In this document: positions 1-11,642 of the stretch, piece by piece | Layout of the letters: every line of letters begins with the position of its first letter | Numbering within the stretch: the stretch's first letter is position 1 | Assembly: GCF_000006405.1 (NCBI RefSeq) | Contig: NW_003209345.1 | Location: 40,898 to 104,897, forward strand | Origin: Perkinsus marinus ATCC 50983 | Taxonomy: Eukaryota > Perkinsozoa > Perkinsida > Perkinsidae | DNA: 64,000 bases | Direction: 5' to 3' | Program-made: the position numbers and the translations under genes | The notes under the pieces: model-generated | What the model was told of the DNA's origin: nothing | Database searches by the model: none | Seen by the model: only the letters and a program-made list of their open reading frames with translations

Positions 1-1
1 A

Positions 2-3000
2 ACACCAAAGTCATGCGACATAAGTCGGCCTTCTGGAACAGAGCTGCCATGTCCTGTTCTTACTCACTCCATCAGCCCCCAGCCCGTGAGTATGCCTTCA
101 TCGCCATCGTCGTACACGCTCGCCTTGCACAAGGATCCGGTAGAGGATCGACTATGCTCGGTGGCCTTGGATATTCAACACCGCACGGTTTTACTGGACT
201 CCCCACCCGAGTTAACAATCTCGGTCGACATAGTGGATGCTGCTCTGTCGCCAAACTCTGTGGGTCTCCATAAACCACCTGCCCGTATATCAAGAATTCG
301 CGGGGTCGTGGACTCGGGGGCGGGCAAGAGCTATATAATGTTCGGCAACTCCTCTGAGCATACTACTGAGTCGGCCAAGTTTCATAGGATACCCACATCG
401 GTTTGGGTGGGACTGGCTGATGGCAGTCGCTGTAGCATCACGGAGATGATTGCGGTTGTCGTGACCGTGAGAAAGCCTTTGGAGGCCTCGCTCGGTCCAG
501 TCAACGTCTCTGTCCTCCCAAACCATGAGCGAAACAGCGAGACATGTATGCTGATTGGACGCGACCTCGGAGCAGCCTTGGGCCTCTGCTTGGACCTGGG
601 TGCAGGTGTTGTTCGCAGCGCTGAGAAATCAGCCGACGAACCTATCGTGGACAACTCCGATTTCGTTCGGTATGTTGATCAACTCAGTGCCACTACTGCT
701 GCCCAGCCCAGACTTGTCGATGCATGCACGACGGAATATCTAACGCCATCCTTACCTGAAGACCTATCCAAGAAGGTCGAGGCCTTGATAAACCGTTCGG
801 TCGCGGAGGGCTTTTTCCAAGAGCCAACCTTGCCAGGGTATCGACTTGCTTTTCGTAACCTCAGTGAAGAGGACAAACCGGACTGTGTCGAACAGGTGGC
901 GGCCCTCTTCGTAGATCTCCCGGATACTCCAATAGCCACTGCCAAAAGCCGTCTATATGCACTGCATGCCTACAAGAAGCTCGCAGAGGGCCAGAAATCA
1001 GTGTACAGCAAGCTCATCGAGGCATACGTGGCGAGAGGTTTCTGGCGGCCTGTGTCCGGTGACGAGGCCACTTCAACTAGGATCACTTTGCCGCCGTGTC
1101 CATGCTTCGTCACGAATTGGGAACGAAAGCCCAGGGTGGTGCTGGACTGCAGACCGGTTAACCAAGCTTTAGGCAAAGTTTCAAGTCCACGGGTCATCCC
1201 CTGGACTCTGATCCTCGCGATGCGTTTGCAGGGAGATGTTGTGCTGCTACAAGGCGACTGCGAGGCCGCATTTTACAAATGCAGGCTCTTGCGTCATACT
1301 GTGTTGATTCAGGCGGCTACTGGTCTCTTTGAGTGTCTGAGAGTGAGCTTTGGCCTCCATTTCGGCCCTGGGTCTTTGACGACAGGGATTCACCGGATTG
1401 AGACTAGCATCCGCAACGTGCTGACTGAGCTGTGGCCCTTAGTCAACATGGTGATCCGGTGGTATGTGGACGACCTCGTCATGTCGGCAGACGATGTGGC
1501 GATAGCAGTCGCAGGGTTTGCTATGGTCATCTATGCTCTACTGCTCCTCGGTTTCAGCGCACAGATGGCGAAGGTGGCCGCCCTGGTCCATTCCTCAGTG
1601 GTCAACCAGTTCAAGGAGGCGTGTCGTCAATACGGCGTTCAGCTTCCGGTGAAGGAGCGGGTTGAGATTCTTGGCCTCACAGCTTCCTTCGACGACAACC
1701 ACCTAGTTCTCGACTGCAATCGACAGTCTCGGTGGTCTGTAGTTGAGGCATTTCTCGAGTGTCGTTCACCAACAAAACGTCTGGCCTTCCAAGCGGCTGG
1801 CGCGGCTGCGTATGATGTGGGACAAATCCATCCGATCGAGCGCCTGGTCTCGGATTGCCTTCGAGCCATAGTGGGACGAGCCTTTAGTCACCTAGCTTGG
1901 GGTACGGAGTACGACATCGGCAAGCTGTCCGACCGCTTGAGAGAAGCGTACTGTGCCATACTTGACTGGCTGAGGGAGCTCACTCCCGCTGATAAATGTA
2001 TGCACCGGTCGCTACTGAGATCCTGCAAGAGCGAACCGGTGAGGTTGATCCTAGAGACTGATGCCAGCTTGACTGGAGGTGGCTTCTCGCTGTGGGTAGG
2101 CTCGGATAGTGCTCAAGTCGGCGACTGTGGTACATTCGAATTGGGTAGTGCGGCATGGCGGTGGACTGCGAGATCCAGCTGTTGGCACAGTAACAGAAGG
2201 GAGCTGGCGGCCCTGTGGCGTGGCATCCTCTTCACCAGCACATTACTCACAGCCTGGATTTCCTCGCAGTCAAGTCCCGATCGAGCCGTTCTGGTTATAC
2301 GGACGGACAACGCCGCTTGTGCTCGGTGGGCCAACGACGTCAAGGTATCTCGTGCACTGGAAGCACGGGCACTGCAGAGACTGGCGGCAGCAATTCGGGC
2401 TGAGATCGTGCTGATCAAAGCCCATGGGGTAGAAGTCAGTATGCGGCATCTCCCCGGAGTCTTAAATGTGCGAGCCGACAGGCTTTCGAGAGCTCTGGAG
2501 CGTAAGACCAGGGGTGGGTCTCAGCTAGGGCGGCTCATGCAAGACCATCTCGACCCACCGGTGCGAGTCGCTCAGGAACTGGACGATTTTGTCTGCCGTC
2601 TGGGTGAGCTGCCAGTTGCCAAGAGGGTCGACGTCCCCCAGTTTGAGCCTATCGGTCAGCCTTTCGACCGAGTCTGTCAGTTACAGGAATGTGATACCCC
2701 GGTCGAGACACATCCCGTTGGCCTGGCCGACACCGTGGCTTCTCGGAGCTGGGATGTCGACTGCGCTCTGCATGGATGGAAGACGCTCCGCTTTGCCTTT
2801 CAGGCGTGGTCGGGATCAGTGGCTATACCGTCGGACTATCCCACGGCCTACAGTGACGAGGATGTCTGGTCTTTCATACGATCCTTACAGCGGTCATCGC
2901 GTGCCGCGGTAGTGGATGGTGCGGAGAACCGGAAGCTACCTACCAAATTCCATGTCGATAAGGATGGCACACTTTTCTACAAGTGCGTGGGCGCGGATGG

Positions 3001-4411
3001 CAAGCTGTTCCTCGCCTTTTACGTGCCCAGTGATTGTAACTTTACACGCCGGCTACTGGCGCGGGTCTACCATAAGGCCGGTGCACACTGCAGTGCCCAG
3101 GCGACCGTTGAACGTGCTATTGAGGCGGGGTTTTTTACCCCCAGGCTCCGACAAGTGGTCACCAACGAGATGGCGACATGTGTGAGATGCCAGGTCTTGA
3201 GCAGTAGGCGCGAATGGGCGGTCACTCCCGGCCAAGCGGGGGGAGGCCCGGGATTCGATCTGTACAGGCTGGCCCTCGAAACCCCCGAGCCCTACCTCTG
3301 GGTTGGCATCGACGTCCTATCCCTTGGGCCCTTCAAGTGCCTGACGTGCGTTTGCCTCCTTACGAAACACGCCTGCTGGATCGCGCTGGGTGGCGGCCAG
3401 ACGGCTGAAGAACTGCTTGAGGCGACTGAGAGGGTCGCTCGCCGGCAAGGCGGTTGCAGGTTCCGGTACATAGTGTGTGATGGAGCGGTAGGGAGCAGGA
3501 CCTACACCATGGAGGTAGGGAGACGGCTGAACGCGCAAGTCGTGTTGCAGGACCCAAGAGCCCCTTGGGCCGGCGGGTTCGAAACTCATCACCGGATCGG
3601 GCTCAAAGCAGCACGAGTCTTGTTTCACGGCTACAGTAGGAACTGTGACTGGGGAAACTCGGTTGTTGCCCAGGACTTCTGCGACGAGGTGTGCAGTATC
3701 ATCAACTCGCGTCCTTTGACTAGCGGCGACGTCACCCAGGACGCTCGGGTAGTCGCACTCACCCCGAACTCTTTGCGATTCGGCTATTCATTGAGAGGTC
3801 ACCAAGGAGTGGGGTTGATCACCCCGGATCTTGCAGGGAGTTCTGAGGCGATGGATGATGCTGAGAAGTCTGCTTTCGTCGGCCGTCGCGCACATCTAAT
3901 GAGATCATTCGTCAACCATTACCTTCCGGCCCGTCGTCGAGCAGTCTTCGAAACGTTAAGCGGGGGTAGCCGCCCTACGCAACCCTTCCGAGTGGGTGAC
4001 TCGGTCATCATTCATCAGCCGTCGCGGAAGCAGGACGCATGCTGGCGAACCGGATGGGTTGTCAGCTGCCTATCTACGCACAGATACAGAGTATTGCACT
4101 CGTCACCACGGGCTGGAGCAGAGAGGATCACCATCGAGAATCACTACAACCTGCACCCGTTGAAGCTTGCTTGTGAAGTGCACGCAGGTCCCACTCTGGT
4201 CGGTGCCAGACTTAGAGTCCTGCTGTCACACGCCGATGGCTTCCGGGATTATCATTGGGGTACCATCTTGGTTGATCGAAGCGAAGATGATCGTGTACTC
4301 ATCGTGTGGGACGTTGCAGATGAAGGTGTGTCCGCCCGTGAATGGCTAGCTCTCTCTCAAGAGACTTGGGACTACGGGGAGGGGCATGTCACGCCTGATG
4401 ACCAGCCGTGA
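2..4411 (+). mobile_element. LTR-retrotransposon polyprotein (PR-RT-RNase H-integrase), 5' partial
   Basis: One long open frame runs from the window edge (no stop upstream; first in-frame ATG at 92) to a stop at 4411, about 1,440 residues. Seen in order, counting from position 86: an aspartic-protease motif DSGAGKSYIMF near residue 75; a reverse transcriptase near residues 340-560 with LDCRPVN and the catalytic RWYVDDLVMSADD; an RNase H domain near 650-820 (ETDASLTGGG, NRRELAALW, RTDNAACARW); an HHCC-type integrase zinc finger near 990-1035; and a DDE integrase core with GIDVL, CDGAVG and GGFETHHR. A C-terminal SH3-like tail follows. The PR-RT-RH-IN order fits Ty3/gypsy or Bel/Pao elements, and I cannot decide between them. 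The frame is uninterrupted, so the copy may be young. Gag and the 5' LTR lie outside the window. Confidence 0.93.
4376..4386 (+). other. Possible polypurine tract before a 3' LTR
   Basis: GGGGAGGGGCA lies just inside the end of the polyprotein frame and is followed at 4387 by TGTCAC. That is how a plus-strand primer site abuts an LTR starting with TG. The 5' LTR is not in the window, so the LTR itself cannot be confirmed. Confidence 0.3.
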
Positions 4412-5113
4412 TAGTCTACTCGCTCGCCCTGGAGAAACGCCCCGAAGCCGTGATGATTCGTTATATATTGAGTATTGAGTATTATTGCTAATTCAGTGAC
4501 TGCATGTATACTCCGTAGCCATCTGGCTCAAGTATTCTCTTTGCTTGTTTATACGATGGCGAGTAGCGTTCGGCAGTCGGAGCATGCGGAAGCCTCACGG
4601 ACCAACGTGCCACAACAACGAGATAGATATTGATCACACTATTGCCTGATTTACGTGTAACTCCCACAATCTGAAAATGTATACAACTCCCACAAGACTA
4701 ATATACGGCTCTGGATAGTGTTAGACAACTTATCCATTCGAGCCGCTTTACGATACTCATGTGCGCCAGCCGGATCTTTGAATAGCGCGCGCCCAGTAAT
4801 TCTACTTCTTTGGAAACGATTATACGTGTAAACTTCAAGCGGCCCAAAGTGGTGCTGGTACTCGCTAACGTGATCTTACAGCCCTCACAGATAGCCTATG
4901 TGCCGGGATTTCCCATATGGCAAGGCCCTCTAGTAGAGGGTCTCTCCAGTAGAGGGTCTCTACTAAACTGCATGATGAGCTATGCACTATAACTTATGTT
5001 CGCTGTCATTAACTGGGACAGTGTGGGAAGACTGAATCATAACTAAACCCGTATTGACTACCATCCTCCTATCACTGTCTACTACAGTTGTTTTGATCTT
5101 TATTTTATAATTC
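4412..5113. other. Non-coding interval between retroelement and SAF4
   Basis: No gene is seen here. It probably contains the 3' LTR (from about 4387), the spliced-leader copy at 4512-4532, and a small repeat at 4926-4961. In that repeat CCCTCTAGTAGAGGG forms a 6-bp hairpin, and AGTAGAGGGTCTCT occurs twice in tandem (4932-4945 and 4948-4961). Confidence 0.5.
4512..4532 (+). other. Perkinsus-type 21-nt spliced-leader sequence
   Basis: TCCGTAGCCATCTGGCTCAAG matches, as I remember it, the 21-nt spliced leader of Perkinsus (DCCGTAGCCATCTGGCTCAAG), which is added by trans-splicing to the 5' end of mRNAs. A TATA-like TTATATATT lies about 45 nt upstream. The leader is followed by TATTCTC. If the exon ended one base earlier, the junction would read GTATTC, a possible donor. 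It could be an SL RNA gene, a leader copied into the genome with a reverse-transcribed mRNA, or part of the retroelement's LTR. Confidence 0.7.
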
Positions 5114-6315
5114 ATGTCGCAGTCTGGATTAGCAATCAAAGCAACTCGCGCTGATAACTTCTACTTCCCACCTGAGTAAGAAGTACTAACTTCTCTTGTC
5201 CTCACGACCATTCCTATTCAGTTATGAAGAGCGGCATGGTAGTATCAATAAGATCAATAAGGCCCATACACTGGGGAAGAGGGCCAAGTACTACCTTTCC
5301 TGATCATCGTCGATACATAACTATGTGTTGAAGGTACATATCTGATGGTATCATCATAATACGTTTCGAGATGCCATTCCATGTCCGATGTGACAAATGT
5401 CTTCAACGGACGGCTCAGGTAGCTGCGGATTGTAGTGAAGGGAAGGATCTAGGGGTGTTGTGTAGGGTGTAAGGTTCAACGCTCGGAAGAAGAAAGTTGG
5501 TTCGTATTATACAACACCTATATACGAGTTTACATTCCTATGCAAGAAGTGTGAGAATCCCTTCGTGATTCGGACAGACCCCGAGCATGCGGGGTACTCA
5601 CTTGAGTCGGGATGCACTAAGTGTGCCATGGAATGGGATCCTAAGAGTGCTGGTAATAGGGGATAGAATGGGGAGGAGGTAGGATTGATAGTATAGGTAC
5701 GATTGAGGTTATTGATCCAGAGACACGGAGGGATATGGACAACGATCCGATGTTCAAGTTGGAGAAGACTGTAACTGATGAGGGACGGGTAAGGAATCAG
5801 AAAGATGGTAATAACGATACTATTCCGGGTGGAATATCACTAGTCTTGGGTATATAGGCTTGAGAGCTCTCCTACGAAGGGAAGATGAGCTCCATGGTGA
5901 TGATTACATGGCTAGTCGTATAGTGAGGAAGAGGTTCCGAGAGGAAAGTAAAATAATAGAGGAAGAGAAGAAAAGACGGCAGAAGAAGCATAACTTTGGT
6001 GAGACCATATATATAGTATTTGATATTATTATTTATGATGATTGGTGGTAAGGTATGATACTAGCTGATGCAGATGAGGAGGATACACGTGAAGCTGCAA
6101 GACTGAGGAGGGCTGGTATGTTCAAGACCAATGAACATCACGTGAACACTGCTATAAGTAAAGCAAAGAAGCTATCAGAGCCAATATTTGGGACGAGGAG
6201 GAAGAACAAGGGAGGGCGATCATCGTCATCATCATTGGATAGTAGTAATAGTCACTTAGTAGTAGAGCAGTCTGTGAGGATGTTGATGGCGAGGAAAGCT
6301 AGGGGTAACCGGTAG
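5114..6315 (+). CDS. SAF4: SAF4/CCDC130-type (CWC16 family) pre-mRNA splicing factor
   Basis: Seven exons give an intact frame of about 304 residues: 5114-5175, 5222-5287, 5334-5418, 5466-5652, 5697-5807, 5858-5998 and 6053-6315. All introns are GT-AG and 44-54 nt; intron 1 contains TACTAAC. The joined protein follows the CWC16 family from end to end: FYFPPDYEE near the N-terminus, then IIIIRFEMPFHVRCDKC, GVRFNARKKKVGSYYTTPIY, CKKC, a TDPEHAGYSLESG segment, DPMFKLE and a basic helical C-terminus. The two CxxC pairs match the family's zinc-binding site. IIRFEMPF and YYTTPIY place it nearer Saf4/CCDC130 than Yju2/CCDC94. Family members act in the spliceosome. The last exon (RSSSSSLDSSNS) is low complexity. 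Confidence 0.9.
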
Positions 6316-6410
6316 CATTATTACAGGTCTTCTTGTGTTATTGGGATAATAGTAGTATCACAGTTTATTGTTCATCACTAAGCCGACCATTCTATCTCGT
6401 ACTGCGTATA

Positions 6411-7274
6411 ATGTCACCTGCTACTATCACTACTACAGCCTTCCCAGTGTAAGTTTATCCCGGACTTTCTATCCTACATAGTACTTCTCTTAGATGGTTT
6501 GCGTATGATGATGACACCGACGGTGGCCACCACCACCACCACCACCATCACCATTCGTCGGTAGAATGGGAGTATGATGGTATGAGTGCTCTCATCTTGG
6601 AGGACTTTATGCAACACAACTTGCTGTCGCACTCTGGCAACCACTTAGATGATAATACACATCGTCGACATAGCGTGAATACTATCACTGACATGCTTAA
6701 TGATATGATGAAGAGAAATAAGAGATCCTTAGGATGTAGTCATATGGCTGATCATCATGGCGAGGATGAAGAGGAGGAGGAGGAAGGCTTATCCCGATCT
6801 AATGACAGCCTCGGACAACATGCCATACTCCCTCCTTATGTTGAGAACACCATACCATTCCATCAGGGTTCTGATAGTATTCTGCATGAGGGTGATCATG
6901 TCATCAGCAACCGCCATGATATTCAAATCGACTGGGCGTCTCTCATTACGGCTCCGGTAGTGACCACAACACAATATACGAGCCTTCTCTCCTCACCTTA
7001 TCATACAACTCAAGAGGACTCCACTCTAGATGACACTCTGTCGGTGGCCTACTCTGCTGATTCTCCCTCCTCTGCTGGCAGTGGAGGCCAAGCTGATAGG
7101 GATACTATTGTTGGAGTGGATAAGGAGGATGATGGTATCACTAATGAAGAGGAGGAGGAGGAGGAGGGTGATTGGACACTCCTATATGATAGCACTGTTG
7201 ATTATGATGCTGAGGCATCACCTCCCACCCTCGACCTGGGCGATGCTGAGCTTCATGATTTCATCTTGCTGTGA
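6411..7274 (+). CDS. Hypothetical acidic protein with a poly-His tract
   Basis: Two exons, 6411-6448 and 6494-7274, joined across a 45-nt GTAAGT...TTAG intron, give an intact 272-residue frame. Exon 1 encodes MSPATITTTAFPV. Exon 2 has nine consecutive His codons near residue 23, then a Ser/Asp/Glu-rich body with several Glu runs (EDEEEEEE, EEEEEEE). I see no signal peptide, membrane segment or known domain. A soluble, disordered, possibly nuclear protein would fit, but this is a guess from composition. The frame and a consensus intron support it as a gene; the function is unknown. Confidence 0.6.
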
Positions 7275-8791
7275 TTACGAGGATAGGCGGAGTATGTCGG
7301 CGAGTAGCAGTTGTTAGCACTGTTGTTATCGTTGTTAGTATGACCCAGGCTTTGTCCTCGGTAGTCCGTTGCTGTTGTGCATCATGCTCATTACCACTAC
7401 CTGTTTGGGTTTAGTATACCATACTTAGGCTGGGGTTTTGAAGTTGTGCCAAGGGTGGTACTATTACCACTAACCATCATAGACCACTATCATCTGTCTA
7501 TATTTTTATCATCATTAGGACCTCACATTTCAGCATCTTATCCGCTGTGATAGCAGCGATTCTGTCGAATCTCACTAGCACATGTAGCACTATCGAGGTT
7601 GCAGAGCTCATACTCATAGTACGTTGCTGCCTGTAAATCGTATTAATGTGGCTACTACACCTCTCTCAAAGAGAGTGTCTACCGCATCACTGCTTGGTTG
7701 AGTTCCAGTGGAGGCTGCATATGAATTCTCACTCATGTGCACGTTGTATCGATCCCATGATTACTATGGTGTTGGGTCTGAGATATAGTGTTCGATTTCT
7801 GATGTTGGTCGTTGGGATAGCAATTTGGGGATGATATGGAAGTACGCTAGACATGAGATAAAATGGACCACGCTCAGCAGGGCGACGATCGAGATACCTA
7901 CAGACAACATTCGAGATGTAGTGAAGGTGTGGTATGCATAATAATGGGATTAGTATTCTTAGCCCTCTCCCTCTCCTTGGGAGCCTCTACCCATTCAGGG
8001 GTGTACCTCTTCAATCTAACACCTACCTGCCCCATGGTCTATATGATATGGCCCAGACATAGAACACCAAGTACCAGGATAGGAGCGCCAACCTAGAAAG
8101 GCTTCTCAGCTACGAACCACCATCGCGATGGGAATTCCTTAGCGAATTCACCATAATATCTGTGTATAGAAGTAATATGAAGGACAATACATAGCAGCCT
8201 ACACTGTATGGAATACGCCAGCATTCGTCATAGACCAATGTTTCTAAGTATAGCCATGATCGGATACAGGTTGATGTAGTGCATAGGTCTGGGGGGTTCC
8301 TAACAAATGTGATCGGACAATGTAAGGTCAAAATTTCCGCTTTCGGGCTAGAGACGGACTTTGAAGATTTAAAGGCGAAAAAGGAATTTTAGAGGCGGTC
8401 GAGCAGTTCTCTGGGCGCCTGGGCAGTTTAGCGGGCCTCGGAAGGCTTATACCAGGAATCCTTTATCAACGAGCTGTCGAAATCGAATTTCTTAGAACAG
8501 CACATCGTCGAGATTGAAGTTCCTATGGGAGTATGATGTCAAAAGATGTAGTATGTTAGCACGAAAGTTTCGTCATACTGTACGAGGTCTGACGGCTCGT
8601 AATGCTCACTTTACAGTGACGGCTCCGGGCTCTGTACGGGCAGATATTATCTGTGGTTAATAATTGACTAGGGATGATCCCAGACGAGTAGTGATGCTCA
8701 CCTCAATGGGGTCGGTAAATGCTTGCGTTGGTCGTCGGGACGGAGCACACAGGTGGGAAGGTCTATGGCCTCGTAGCCTTGGTGAATGGTG
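7275..8791. other. Unresolved interval with weak coding-like fragments
   Basis: I could not build a convincing gene here. Plus-strand fragments at 7746-7834 and 7863-8096 can be joined by candidate introns (for example 7926-7962, ending TTCTTAG) into a short hydrophobic peptide. On the minus strand 8110-8331 also encodes a hydrophobic stretch. These may be exons of a small membrane protein or chance frames. From 8340 to 8790 I see nothing. Confidence 0.2.
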
Positions 8792-9260
8792 TTAGTGTAT
8801 ATGCCTACTATGGAGAGAGCATGGCCCGTAATATGCCTGTTGCATGAGTTCTGGTATTGCTATTCGGTCTCTGTCTCCTTCCACATCGCCAAGTTGAATT
8901 AGCTTGTCGAACATGAAGAGGCTTGTTACTGTTAATACCGAGTCGTTATCGCTTCCTATCCCCTCTTCACTGGGTTGAATTGTAGTTGTAATGTGTCTTC
9001 TGCACAAAAGTAGGGTGTGTATTAGTCATGGTCAGCACTATGCGCTGACCATGTAGAAGGCTGAGATGTGTATCAGTAAAACGAGCGTTCAGTGGGCTGT
9101 ACTGACCTTGACTAAGGTAGTCTTCACCGCTATCCATGACAAAAGGAATAGGGTTCAAGAAAGTCTTGTTCACCGAAGCTAGGGGCCGAGAGGAATAGGA
9201 GGAGCTACAGTTAGCATTGAGAGTGTGAACAACATCACTTCCCTTCAGTGGGGTTGGCAT
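8792..9260 (-). CDS. Candidate small gene divergent from the membrane-protein gene
   Basis: An ATG at 9260 opens a frame (MPTPLKGSDVVHTLN...) that can be spliced from a GTACAG donor (donor G at 9105) to an acceptor at about 9003, in phase. It continues through a helical stretch (LFMFDKLIQLGDVEGDRDR) to a stop at 8792, for roughly 120 residues. No family is recognised. Its start would lie 7 bp from the start of the gene on the other strand, which is implausibly close, so at least one of the two starts may be wrong. Confidence 0.25.
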
Positions 9261-9267
9261 TGTTATT

Positions 9268-11428
9268 ATGATGAGCTCCTTCTCGTGGGTGTTCCTCCTC
9301 ACCTCCCTATATCTCGCTACAGGGGCACCCCTGATACCAGCAAGGTGGCTTTCCCGGCACCTGTGCCTAGAAGTAGTATTATTACGTATTATGTAAGCAG
9401 CAGTATGATTGCTCATATTAGGCTGTGGGTCTTCATAGCAGTGTTTTCAATCTCAAGCCACTAGCTCGGGCGATAGACACCGAGGCAGCCCTTAATAACA
9501 TCACCATTGGAGAGTACACTGGTAATGCTACGATCATAGCTAGTGTTTGCCAAGGTGGGTGTCTACTCCTAGCTCCTCACAATCACTGCAGTAGCAGGTG
9601 TACAGAGTGTACCATCCATGGCTAGTGGCTCTGACAACGCTACTGTTGGTGTGCTCAAGCTTCCTACTGGGGAACTAGTGCGGATAGGGGGTTGGGACAA
9701 CACCGACTGGCACTTAGCCGATCCTCATGGCATTAATGAGTCCTTCTACCTCCCGAAGTGAACCCTCGTTTACGACTGCTTGTCAGGTCGGTAGGGGTAC
9801 GACTCACACACAAAGCAGGTGATGGGAAGTACTGTAGATATGATAGAAATGGATGGGTTCTGCACCAAGAGTTCCCCTGCAATGCCTCTGCTAGTAGCGC
9901 ACCTCACATCATTGAGGCAAGCTTCTATAATAACCCTGAAGGTAGGAAGTCTTCCCGTATGCCATAAACGATAAGGCAATGTCCCCATACCACAGCCTAT
10001 CCTCATGCCTCAGATGGTTGCTCCATCTACCTCAGCTATAACCCCACAGCATCAGCTTGCCCAATACTCAATCTTGATGTTATCGGTCAAGAGATCGACC
10101 CGCATCAGTAGCGCTACCATGGCAGTCCATCGCCTCATCTTCCTCCCTCAGGCCACGTGTATTCGGGGGATTACTCCTCCTTGCCATTGGTGTCCCTCTC
10201 TGCATCAGGGGCCTGTTCATGGCCAAGCCTGGTACCTTTCTGCTCGGCTTCTTAATTTCGGGTCTCGTCACATTTGAACTGATGGCTCAGCTAGCCTTCC
10301 GAGATTCGAACTATCAGGACTGGAACGATACTGGTGCCATGGTTCTATACACTTGTGCTTCTACTAACAACAATTCTTAGGTACTCCTCTGACGGGAATC
10401 TTACCCCATGACAATGTGTTGGAGAGCATGTTCCTCCTGCTAGTCTCAGTGCTGGCCGCCTATATAATTGGCAAACTAGCAGTGCGTTGTTTACCCTTTA
10501 TCGTAGCGATCATTGGTGCTTGGGCTGGCTGTTTGCTATGCTGGGTGTAGGCGTACAACCTAGCAGTCTGCCATCCTGATTGCTCGTCTCAGGATATTCG
10601 ACGCTATCATGTCTCGTATGGCATCCGAGAGTGGTTATGGTGGAGGGGGTGGTGGAGGGCCAATGGAACAGCATGAGAACATGGGCTTCAACCCTATGGA
10701 TCCAGATGACGAGGAGACAATAGCATGGCTCATGGGCCCGAGGAGTGTCGATATACTCAAACATGGTGGTGGTGCACAGCACTCCCTCTACACGGCAAGT
10801 GGAGGAGGGGGTATAGCACGGTTTATACTGTACATAGGTATGGCTGTACTATCCTTCATATTTGGTAAGCCTTATTGTTGGCTCTCTGCCTTCCATGTAA
10901 TTATCATCTTGTTGTAGCTCTACTATCTCTCGAATCAATGGCTCCCTTCATAATAATGGCGACCGCATTGGCGGGGGCAGCTCTCATAGTCCAAGGCATC
11001 GTGAGCACCGTCTTTGCATTTGGAGGAGTGTCACCCTCACATGCTCTTCTAGACCTCATCATTGACTCACCATCGGGTAGGTGGGATACCATACCAACAA
11101 CTCCACTGTGGTATCTTTTCAGAGTGGTCAGATTGGTTCATACTCTTACTCTTGCTACTCATATTTGCTTGGGGTGTGGCTGTACAGTCTAAGGACTACG
11201 AGAAGGTTATCATCACCACGATGTGCTTCACGTTAAATGAGGACGATCATATTATCTCAGGTTCTCTATAGAAGTAACAATCTCATAGCCTCTCCCCGAC
11301 ACACTATAGAGGAGCAGATAACCTGCCCAGTGCCTCAGCATCGAGCCCCCATCACACCAGTGGCAACAGCAGCAACAAGCAGTGCTGGTGTTGGTGCTGT
11401 CTATCACAGACTGGATGACGGTGGTTAA
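9268..11428 (+). CDS. Polytopic membrane protein, TMEM198/DUF4203-like
   Basis: Eleven exons give an intact 558-residue frame: 9268-9372, 9422-9554, 9598-9757, 9787-9941, 10014-10107, 10152-10333, 10381-10546, 10593-10864, 10918-11076, 11123-11205 and 11261-11428. It starts with a signal peptide (MMSSFSWVFLLTSLYLATG). An extracellular region with several NxT/S sites and Cys residues follows (NNITIGEYTGNAT, CNASASS). About seven hydrophobic helices come next, the first pair being GGLLLLAIGVPLCIRGLFM and FLLGFLISGLVTFELMAQL. A Gly-rich loop interrupts the helices, and the C-terminal tail is polar. Paired helices of the form 'lllaiGvplcirG...llGFlisGlvtfel' resemble the DUF4203/TMEM198 fold; this match is from memory. 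One intron (10334-10380) has CTACTAACAAC as its branch point. The substrate or role is unknown. Confidence 0.75.
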
Positions 11429-11642
11429 GAACTTACTACTGAGTGGCTTGTTTCGACACTTAGCGTCGTCTTTGTTCTTGTTAGTTCGATGGCACCAACT
11501 ATTGCTCCCCTTCATTGTACAGCACCTCATAGAATGCCAGTTAGGATTCACCACATTCGAATTTCAAATGGGGTCATTAGTATTAACCAGTACTTACCGT
11601 AGTCCTGTATGGTTATCATGCGATCAAGGCCTGCACTGTGAG
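11429..11642. other. Intergenic, no gene seen
   Basis: Short interval between the membrane-protein stop and the rRNA relic. Only short frames without family resemblance are present. Confidence 0.4.

Noticed and set aside
8967-9416. 149-residue minus-strand frame
   Set aside because: Its first half is antisense to exon 1 of the membrane-protein gene; only the part from 9260 down was kept, as a weak candidate.
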